From assembly GCF_001941965.1 (NCBI RefSeq), contig NZ_MKZO01000026.1, positions 21,000 to 84,999 of the forward strand: a DNA stretch of 64,000 bases, written 5' to 3'. This document shows, piece after piece, positions 58,894-64,000 of this stretch. Under the pieces are notes generated by a model, which worked only from the letters and a program-made list of their open reading frames with translations, did no database searches and was not told the DNA's origin. Both the position numbers and the translations under genes were made by a program. The DNA is from Pseudomonas putida (GTDB taxonomy: Bacteria > Pseudomonadota > Gammaproteobacteria > Pseudomonadales > Pseudomonadaceae). How positions within the stretch are numbered: the first letter of the stretch is position 1; each line of letters begins with the position of its first letter.

Positions 58894-59326
58894 AGTCTCA
58901 CCAGCTCAGCTTCGCGCCTCAGCATGTCGATCATGTAAGCGGCTCCTTGTTCGTCAGATACCTCGACACCCCGGAATCCAAGCAGTTTTGCTGCGCGAGC
59001 GGTGTATAGCTGGATATCCAAGGCATCATCGGAATCGATCCCCTCTAGTTGCTGGCGCTCGCTTATGACCTCTTGGGCTGTATCAGGGTCAACATTGAAG
59101 CGATCACAAAAGTTCGCGACCAAATCATCCAGAAGCGCAGCGTCCTCATGGAAGAACAAGCCACCGGCGCGGATGATCTCTTTACCAGGCACATCGATGG
59201 TGTACGTGATGTATTTGCCAGCGGTCATGACGTAGACCTTGCTAGAGAAAACAGGAACTCTCCGAAGCGACCATCCTCATCGATGCAGGTGATCTCGGCT
59301 GGGCTGGTATGGAAGAGCTCGATCAT
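58890..59326 (-). pseudogene. Frameshifted phage gene of the FHTSP...GRFGEFL family
   Basis: ATG 59326 (AAGGAGA upstream) reads MIELFHTSPAEITCIDEDGR then GEFLF and shifts at a run of four A/T pairs (59248-59251), stopping at 59225. Adding one T restores SSKVYVMTAGKYITYTIDV and the rest to 58890, giving about 145 aa. The downstream part can also start at ATG 59228 (112 aa), in ATGA overlap with the short frame. Homologues, from memory, are continuous across this point, so either a deletion or a programmed slip is present. Confidence 0.6.
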
Positions 59327-59359
59327 GGGTGTTCTCCTTGGGCGTGGAGTGAGTATACG

Positions 59360-59375
59360 TATATCATATGATATA
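59360..59375. promoter_or_regulatory. Palindromic operator candidate
   Basis: TATATCATATGATATA, a perfect 16-base palindrome, in the divergent gap between the leftward operon (starting 59326) and the XRE regulator gene (59465). Confidence 0.5.
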
Positions 59376-59464
59376 TGCAATGTAGCGGGGATAGGCAGAG
59401 CGGACAGCTGTAAGCGGGCTGAGGGGGCTGCTTATCCCAGCTAAAGCGACTAAAATCGCCGCTT

Positions 59465-59785
59465 ATGAATGAGTATTTTCCCGTCGATTGTGAGGCCACA
59501 CTTCAGCGGATAGGGCTGATGGTCAAAACCGCGCGTCTCAAGCAGGGTCTACGGCAGCTGGACGTAGCGACCCGCTTCGGTGTGCCAGAGAAATTTGTGC
59601 GCCGGATTGAACAGGGCGATCCATCTGTGAACGCAAGGTCGTTGATGTTGGTGCTGTGGGGCCTTGGTCTGATGGAAAGCATATTTCGCTCTCCATACGA
59701 CAGCCCGGTTCCGTACTCAGTGCTGAGGGAAGATGTTATCGGGCGGCGCGTACGTCACCGGAAAGCGAAGCCAGAAAGCTTCTGA
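59465..59785 (+). CDS. XRE-family regulator
   Basis: 106 aa. HTH at about 15-70 (LQRIGLMVKTARLKQGLRQLDVATRFGVPEKFVRRIEQGDPSV) of the HipB type, then a basic C-terminus. Divergent from the leftward operon with a palindrome between, so it probably controls that operon and itself. It could also be the antitoxin-type partner of an unrecognised toxin. Confidence 0.75.
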   Translation: MNEYFPVDCEATLQRIGLMVKTARLKQGLRQLDVATRFGVPEKFVRRIEQGDPSVNARSLMLVLWGLGLMESIFRSPYDSPVPYSVLREDVIGRRVRHRKAKPESF

Positions 59786-59912
59786 TGCTTTGCGCCTAGT
59801 ACCTGAAGCGACCAAGTAGATGGCAGCAGCCGTTAACATGCGCTAGCGTGTTTTGAATCAACATGCGCGGGCTCATGCGTTATCGTTTGCACTCCACACA
59901 GGAGTAGACGTC

Positions 59913-60164
59913 ATGGTCTTGAGGTTGATGGTATTTTTGGTTCTGACCCTTGCGCCGCTGGCCTTTTTGGTAGGGCCTATCATGGCCACTTTCAAAGCCA
60001 TGGAGGCGCGCAACGAGGTATTGGAATGCGGCTCTAGGAGCGCCGCGGACGTCGATGGTTGTTTGGATTCTGCGCTGAAGAGGCATGAGGCCTGGAATGA
60101 AGTGATCCTGAGCATGACCGGACAGCGGCCGCCTAGCCGTGAGCCGGAACTCAAATTGGAGTGA
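59913..60164 (+). CDS. Small membrane-anchored protein
   Basis: 83 aa from ATG 59913 with CAGGAG upstream; the frame from 59853 is rejected. One membrane helix (about 3-24), then a short soluble tail with a possible disulfide pair (ECGSRSAADVDGC). Converges with and overlaps the SRAP gene by 14 bases. Unknown. Confidence 0.6.
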   Translation: MVLRLMVFLVLTLAPLAFLVGPIMATFKAMEARNEVLECGSRSAADVDGCLDSALKRHEAWNEVILSMTGQRPPSREPELKLE

Positions 60165-60813
60165 CCAGCTCCTCTCCTTGGTTGCGGACATTCCCAACAG
60201 CCGTCCCGACCTTGTACCACTCAAAAGCATCCGGGCCTTCGCCGAGGTTGAGCGCCAATTGCTCAGCCTGTTCCTTCGGCGTGTCCGGGGCCATCCATTC
60301 TCGAGCAAGCTCAGGCGACAGCACAACAGGCCGGCGGTCGTGCACATCGATCATTCCTCCCAAGGCATCAGCTGTGATGATGACGAAGCCATCATGCTCG
60401 CTGCCGGCGAACTGGCCGATGCTGGCGCACAGAGAAGGCTGCCCGTCCCGTCGGCGGATGTAGTACGGCTGCTTCTTCGGGCCGCCTTCGTCAACCCATT
60501 CATACCACCCATCGATCGGTGTCACCGCTCGATGCGGCCAGATCGCGCGGAAGAACGCTCCGTGTGCCACCTTCTCGACCCTGGCGTTGATCGGCGCTGC
60601 ACGATCATTTGCCCAGTGCGGTCGCCATCCCCAGCGCACCAGGTCGGCCCGCAGGCCTGAATCGTCCAAGCGCAGCACGGCAACTGGCGTTGTTGGCGCG
60701 ACGTTGTAGCGCTGCAGCTGCTGGTCGCCAACATTGTTGACCAGGGCACCAGGCATGCTCAGTGCCGCAACAAAGTCGTGCACGCCGCGGTACTGCGTGA
60801 GTCTTCCGCACAT
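60151..60813 (-). CDS. SRAP (YedK/HMCES-type) SOS-associated protein
   Basis: 220 aa from ATG 60813, chosen because Met removal exposes the catalytic Cys2 (MCGRLTQY) and GGAGGA lies seven bases upstream. Contains PIDGWYEW with the conserved Glu and GGMIDVHDRRPVVL with a conserved His region. SRAP proteins form thiazolidine cross-links to abasic sites in single-stranded DNA. It lies behind a LexA-box-led gene, so it should be SOS-induced with the phage. Confidence 0.93.
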   Translation of the reverse strand: MCGRLTQYRGVHDFVAALSMPGALVNNVGDQQLQRYNVAPTTPVAVLRLDDSGLRADLVRWGWRPHWANDRAAPINARVEKVAHGAFFRAIWPHRAVTPIDGWYEWVDEGGPKKQPYYIRRRDGQPSLCASIGQFAGSEHDGFVIITADALGGMIDVHDRRPVVLSPELAREWMAPDTPKEQAEQLALNLGEGPDAFEWYKVGTAVGNVRNQGEELVTPI

Positions 60814-60841
60814 CATCAATTCCTCCGGCAGATCCTTCAGC

Positions 60842-61246
60842 TTAGCTGTCCGGCATCAGTCCATGAGGTCTCGGCAGTGATGGCCGTCGCATCGGCTCGT
60901 CAATCGGCGCCCGGACCTTGTCCTTCAATCGCTCATTCAGGCGTCGAGCGCGCTCGCGCTCCTCGTCGTCCCGGGCCAAGTCGATCCCGTAGCTGCATCT
61001 GGCGTAGTTGTAGAGGTTTACGTAGTCCACGTATGCGGCATTCGCCCGCTTGTACTCGGCGGTGATCCTGTCGTTCAGCCCTTGATTGATCTCGACCAGG
61101 GCCCTGACGATCTCCTTTGTATGGGCCAGCTCCAACTGGAGTCTGTGAATCTCAGCGCAGAGCATGCCGCTCTGGTGCTTGAGCGTATCGATGTAGGTGG
61201 GCGAGTCGATGTCGAACCCGGTCGTGTCAATGTCGTAGTCGTTCAT
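60842..61246 (-). CDS. SOS-controlled coiled-coil protein
   Basis: 134 aa. Acidic start (MNDYDIDTTGFDIDSP), a central coiled coil (HRLQLELAHTKEIVRALVEINQGLNDR), a basic C-terminus. A strong LexA box lies 16 bases before its ATG, leaving no obvious ribosome site, so the message may have a very short leader. It precedes the SRAP gene by 28 bases. Function unknown. Confidence 0.7.
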   Translation of the reverse strand: MNDYDIDTTGFDIDSPTYIDTLKHQSGMLCAEIHRLQLELAHTKEIVRALVEINQGLNDRITAEYKRANAAYVDYVNLYNYARCSYGIDLARDDEERERARRLNERLKDKVRAPIDEPMRRPSLPRPHGLMPDS

Positions 61247-61262
61247 GTGCGCCGGTCTGTAT

Positions 61263-61282
61263 TACTGTATGTGCATACAGTA
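61263..61282. promoter_or_regulatory. LexA box
   Basis: TACTGTATGTGCATACAGTA, a full 20-base match to the LexA consensus with 9 of 10 paired positions symmetric. Controls the leftward coiled-coil and SRAP genes. Confidence 0.88.
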
Positions 61283-61440
61283 TTTCTTGCCGGCGACTTC
61301 GGCCAGTACGGTCCGACGAGGTGTTGCTTGGGAGGGGGAATTTGTTCGGCAGAACGCCGGAGGAGGGTATGCGATATCGGCATGACGCCGTGTTAGGCTC
61401 AGCCTTGGTTTGTGTGACGCTGCCCGCGCTTCGCCCACGG

Positions 61441-61472
61441 GTTTCGGAACTGTTCCGAAACTATTCCGGAAC
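61441..61472. promoter_or_regulatory. Putative right arm-type integrase/excisionase sites
   Basis: GTTTCGGAAC (61441-61450) and GTTCCGAAAC (61452-61461) face each other around one base; a partial copy ATTCCGGAAC is at 61463-61472. The same 10-mer occurs beside attL at 10908-10917 and, with one change, at 10970-10979. Confidence 0.5.
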
Positions 61473-61526
61473 TCGGCAGCAGAAGCCCATGTGTAAAGCG
61501 GAAAATGTGCACGCCCCAGAAATGCG

Positions 61527-61550
61527 AAAGCCCCGAAAATTCGGGGCTTT
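61527..61550. terminator. Intrinsic terminator of tRNA-Ser, phage-supplied
   Basis: AAAGCCCCGA / TCGGGGCTTT with loop AAAT, four bases from the tRNA 3' end. It lies on the prophage side, so the element brought its own terminator with the tRNA 3' half. Confidence 0.85.
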
Positions 61551-61553
61551 ATG

Positions 61554-61614
61554 ATGGCGGAAGCGTAGGGATTCGAACCCTAGGATAGTTGCCCATCGAC
61601 GGTTTTCAAGACCG
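61554..61614. repeat. attR: phage-restored 3' half of tRNA-Ser
   Basis: 61 bases matching attL (10805-10865) at 59 positions. Perfect identity in the core 61580-61614. Confidence 0.88.
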
Positions 61615-61642
61615 TTGCCTTAAACCACTCGGCCACGCTTCC
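61555..61642 (-). tRNA. tRNA-Ser(UGA)
   Basis: 88 bases including encoded CCA. Acceptor GGAAGCG / CGCTTCC with discriminator G, anticodon loop CTTGAAA (UGA) on a CGGT/ACCG stem, a long class II variable arm, and T arm TAGGG-TTCGAAT-CCCTA. It reads UCA (and wobble UCG-type) serine codons. Its 3' half was supplied by the prophage. Confidence 0.95.
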
Positions 61643-61767
61643 ACTTTGTCATGCGGGCGCCATCATACCGAAATGAAACAAGCTGTCAAACTCTCTGCGT
61701 GGCCTGTTTCCGAGGGTCTGATATGATCTTTGCAACTCAACGTTTCAAACCCCACAGGAGTGTCGCC

Positions 61768-62439
61768 ATGCGCGAACAGGATTATGCCGTCCATCACGGC
61801 CTGCAGGCCGATCAGCAGGAAGTCAGCAAGGTCCTGCGCAACACCTACGGCCTGCTGGCCCTGACCCTGGCGTTCAGCGCCGTCATGGCCTATGTCGCGC
61901 AGCAGATGCGCGTCGGCTACCCGAACATCTTCGTCGTGCTGATCGGTTTCTACGGTCTGTTCTTCCTCACCGCCAAGCTGCGTGATTCGGTCTGGGGCCT
62001 GGTCTCCACCTTCGCCCTGACCGGCTTCATGGGCTTCCTGCTTGGCCCGATCCTCAACCGCTACTTGGGCATGGCCGGTGGCGCCGAGGTCATCAGCTCG
62101 GCCTTCGCCATGACCGCGCTGGTCTTCGGTGGCCTGTCGGCCTACGTGCTGATCACCCGCAAGGACATGAGCTTCCTCAGCGGCTTCATCACCGCTGGCT
62201 TCTTCGTCCTGCTGGGCGCGGTGGTCGCGAGCTTCTTCTTCCAGATCAGCGGCCTGCAACTGGCGATCAGCGCCGGCTTCGTACTGTTCTCGTCGGTCTG
62301 CATCCTCTTCCAGACCAGCCAGATCATCCACGGCGGCGAGCGCAACTACATCATGGCGACCATCAGCCTGTATGTATCGATCTACAATCTGTTCGTCAGC
62401 CTGCTGCAACTGTTCGGCATCATGAGCTCGGACGACTGA
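61768..62439 (+). CDS. yccA: YccA / Bax inhibitor-1 family membrane protein
   Basis: 223 aa from ATG 61768 (CAGGAG upstream). Seven hydrophobic helices and the family end (GERNYIMATISLYVSIYNLFVSLLQLFGIMSSDD). In E. coli YccA binds and modulates the FtsH protease at the inner membrane. Ends at a strong terminator. Ordinary host gene next to tRNA-Ser. Confidence 0.93.
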   Translation: MREQDYAVHHGLQADQQEVSKVLRNTYGLLALTLAFSAVMAYVAQQMRVGYPNIFVVLIGFYGLFFLTAKLRDSVWGLVSTFALTGFMGFLLGPILNRYLGMAGGAEVISSAFAMTALVFGGLSAYVLITRKDMSFLSGFITAGFFVLLGAVVASFFFQISGLQLAISAGFVLFSSVCILFQTSQIIHGGERNYIMATISLYVSIYNLFVSLLQLFGIMSSDD

Positions 62440-62455
62440 TCCAGGTGCTGTAATG

Positions 62456-62482
62456 AAAAAGCCCGCTTCGGCGGGCTTTTTC
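62456..62482 (+). terminator. Intrinsic terminator after yccA
   Basis: AAAAAGCCCGC / GCGGGCTTTTT with TTCG tetraloop. Confidence 0.92.
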
Positions 62483-62506
62483 GTGTCTAGCAAGCGGCCA
62501 CATTCC

Positions 62507-62935
62507 CTAGGCTGCTTCCAGCACCGAGATACTCAGTCTCTTCCCCAGGGCAGCCAGCGCCTTCTCCACAGCCTCCATTTTTGACGTGTGGAGAAAGTCC
62601 ACCAGCCGGTCACCCTGTGTCTGCGAAACACCAAGCAAACGGCACAGATCAGCCTTGCGCATGTCCCGGCTCATCATTTCATTCCAAAGCACGATCTTGG
62701 CCACGGTGACGGCAGGCAGGTGGACGATACGCTGCCCTTGCGTCGGGGCGGATGCGGCAGGAATCACGCGACGCTGATCAACATAGATCGACAACGCGCT
62801 TTCGATGCCATCCACCGCTTCGCACAGTGCATCTTCGATGTCATCTCCGGCGCTGTTGAACTCCGGCAGGTCGTCGCAGGTGAGTGCGACGCCTGGGTGT
62901 TCGTCAGCGTGGGTGGTTACTGGATAGTCAAACAC
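62507..62935 (-). CDS. HicB-like antitoxin without HicA
   Basis: 142 aa from GTG 62935. N-terminal HicB fold (FDYPVTTHADEHPGVALTCDDLPEFNSAGD...ALCEAVDGIESALSIYVDQRR) and a C-terminal HTH (RKADLCRLLGVSQTQGDRLVDFLHTSK). The usual hicA toxin gene is not found on either side; upstream sequence to 63150 has no HicA-like frame. It may be a solitary regulator. Confidence 0.82.
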   Translation of the reverse strand: MFDYPVTTHADEHPGVALTCDDLPEFNSAGDDIEDALCEAVDGIESALSIYVDQRRVIPAASAPTQGQRIVHLPAVTVAKIVLWNEMMSRDMRKADLCRLLGVSQTQGDRLVDFLHTSKMEAVEKALAALGKRLSISVLEAA

Positions 62936-63134
62936 GTTTCGATTCCCTACCTGGCAGCTCTGCGTTGAATGACGCAACGGTAGATCATCGGTAGTGGAGA
63001 CATTATCTTTTGTAGCATTTCGCAGTAATTGTTCTCGTGTCCGATGAGTCGCGTGGTCTACACATCCCGCGCTGAGCGATACCCGATTGGTAGAGGCGTG
63101 TGGCATAAGCACTGGCGGCACGCGGTGGCAGGTG

Positions 63135-63171
63135 TATAATTTGGCAAATTTTGTCAAAAATAGGCAAAACC
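63135..63171 (+). promoter_or_regulatory. Promoter/operator of parDE
   Basis: A consensus TATAAT at 63135-63140, followed by TTTGGCAAATTTTGTCAAA and a further GGCAAAA before ATG 63172. The repeated GGCAAA/TTTG elements suit autoregulation by ParD-ParDE. Confidence 0.5.
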
Positions 63172-63408
63172 ATGAGCACCATGAACATTTCTTTGCCAGA
63201 CGCTCTCAAGTCGTTCGTCGATGAGCAGGTCAGCCAGCGCGGCTACAGCACCAGCAGCGAGTATGTGCGAGAACTGATCCGCAAGGATCAGGACCGTCAG
63301 CACTTACGCGGCTTGCTTCTGGCCGGGGCAGAGTCGGCCCCGACGGTCCCCGTGACCGACGACTACTTCGAGTCCCTGCGCGCCAGGGTTCGCAAGGGGC
63401 GTGGATGA
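63172..63408 (+). CDS. parD: ParD-like antitoxin
   Basis: 78 aa from ATG 63172. MNISLPDALKSFVDEQVSQRGYSTSSEYVRELIRKDQ is the ParD/CopG ribbon-helix-helix signature. Neutralises ParE and represses the operon. Overlaps parE by ATGA. Confidence 0.93.
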   Translation: MSTMNISLPDALKSFVDEQVSQRGYSTSSEYVRELIRKDQDRQHLRGLLLAGAESAPTVPVTDDYFESLRARVRKGRG

Positions 63409-63734
63409 AGGCAAAGCCCGTTATCCCTCGGTCGGCTGCCATCCAGGATGCAGAGTCCGCTGTCGATTACTACCTGGAGCAGCAGGCTGAGCAAGCTGCA
63501 CTCGGCTTCATTGACGCTCTGAAAACTGGTTATGACCACATTGGTCGTCATCCGGCATCTGGAGTGCCTCGTTATGGGCACGAACTGGATTTACCAGGGT
63601 TGCTTCACTGGCCGCTAAAGGGTTACCCATACCTGGTGTTCTATGTTGAGCGCAGTGACCACGTCGATGTCTGGCGCGTTTTACATAGCGCAAGGGATAT
63701 CCCCGAATGGCTGGTAGATTTCATTCCTCATTAG
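63405..63734 (+). CDS. parE: ParE-like toxin
   Basis: 109 aa, RelE/ParE fold (SAAIQDAESAVDYYLEQQAEQAALGFIDALKTGYDHIGRHPASG, then FYVERSDHVDVWRVLHSARDIPEWL). ParE toxins poison DNA gyrase. Complete operon with parD; on the host side of the prophage. Confidence 0.92.
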   Translation: MKAKPVIPRSAAIQDAESAVDYYLEQQAEQAALGFIDALKTGYDHIGRHPASGVPRYGHELDLPGLLHWPLKGYPYLVFYVERSDHVDVWRVLHSARDIPEWLVDFIPH

Positions 63735-63757
63735 TTTTCGGAAAAAGTAGAGCCCAA

Positions 63758-63943
63758 ATGGTCAAGCGATTGAAGAACCTACAAGCCGGCCTCACCCCCA
63801 AGCACCGTCTCTGGACCGCCATCTCCCTCATCGCAGCCGCACTCTCCGGCGGCGCCCTGGTCAGTTCCGAAACCAGCCTCACCGCCCTGATCGCCCCCGC
63901 AGCCACCTTCCTCGCCCATACCCTTCTCCCTGTCGCAAGCTGA
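63758..63943 (+). CDS. Small hydrophobic protein of unknown function
   Basis: 61 aa from ATG 63758, weak ribosome site. Basic start (MVKRLKNLQAG) and one or two hydrophobic stretches (ISLIAAALSGGALV, TALIAPAATFLAHTLL). Begins 23 bases after parE. Host flank; not recognised. Confidence 0.45.
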   Translation: MVKRLKNLQAGLTPKHRLWTAISLIAAALSGGALVSSETSLTALIAPAATFLAHTLLPVAS

Positions 63944-64000
63944 CGCCCCGCCAACGCGCACAACGCCCCAATACCGTGCATCCCCCGCGCCCATAATCCC

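Larger units (their letters stand above)
10831..61614. mobile_element. Lambda-like siphovirus prophage in tRNA-Ser(UGA)
   Basis: Bounded by identical 35-base core repeats at 10831-10865 and 61580-61614 inside tRNA-Ser sequence, with an integrase at the left end reading toward the core. It contains immunity, replication, packaging (HNH-TerS-TerL), HK97-type head, long non-contractile tail and lysis genes. Every essential structural module I would expect appears open; only a clear holin is missing. Size is about 50.8 kb. It may be inducible. Confidence 0.93.

Overview
The window is a chromosomal segment of a high-GC Pseudomonas of the P. putida type, interrupted by one apparently complete lambda-like siphovirus prophage of about 50.8 kb. 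The host assignment rests on the close match of the class II HMG-CoA reductase (428 aa, same length and active-site spacing) to the Pseudomonas mevalonii enzyme as I remember it, on Pseudomonas-style REP palindromes, and on gene content and codon use.

Left host flank (1-10.8 kb): the tail of an outer-membrane efflux gene, a REP palindrome, a lone ABC ATPase, a secreted unknown protein and an mrdA-type PBP2. Then comes a leftward cluster for mevalonate/HMG-CoA catabolism: mvaA (HMG-CoA reductase) - mvaB (HMG-CoA lyase) - small membrane subunit - large TctA-like permease - OprD-like porin. A MocR/GabR-type regulator diverges from it, with three operator half-sites in the intergenic region. The cluster appears to bring a C6 acid across both membranes and split it to acetoacetate and acetyl-CoA.

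Prophage (core repeats 10831-10865 and 61580-61614): inserted in the 3' half of a tRNA-Ser(UGA) gene. Leftward genes from the left end to about 20.9 kb include integrase, a DUF4224 protein, two DNA methyltransferases, an ASCH protein, a LuxR-type HTH protein and a ParB-like protein. The immunity region (21.4-23.6 kb) has a CI-type S24 repressor, a short Cro and six CAAG-N4-CTTG operators in two clusters of three, resembling lambda OL and OR. A LexA box and one gene sit beside the left cluster. Rightward early genes follow: replication initiator, DnaB helicase, nucleases, a second full tyrosine recombinase and a Q-like candidate. The late block runs HNH - TerS - TerL - portal - ClpP-like protease - HK97-type capsid - connectors - tail tube - G/GT with a lambda-identical frameshift site - tape measure - M - L - K - I - J - fibre - fibre chaperone - endolysin - Rz/Rz1. 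An AT-rich insertion between K and I carries a possible PD-(D/E)xK nuclease and two lipoproteins. The right end has a third recombinase lacking the arm-binding domain, a frameshifted gene, an XRE regulator, and an SOS pair (coiled-coil protein and SRAP protein) behind a strong LexA box.

Right host flank (61.6-64 kb): restored tRNA-Ser, a YccA/Bax-inhibitor membrane protein, a HicB-like protein without HicA, and a ParDE toxin-antitoxin pair.

Most notable observations: a hairpin-rich non-coding stretch where a pL leader would lie; the two-cluster operator layout with an adjacent LexA-controlled gene; 10-bp repeats near both prophage ends that look like integrase arm sites; a compensatory T-stem difference between the two att copies; the AT-rich moron cassette; and a large cytosine methyltransferase with eight internal repeats. 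All homology statements come from memory of the families; no database search was run.
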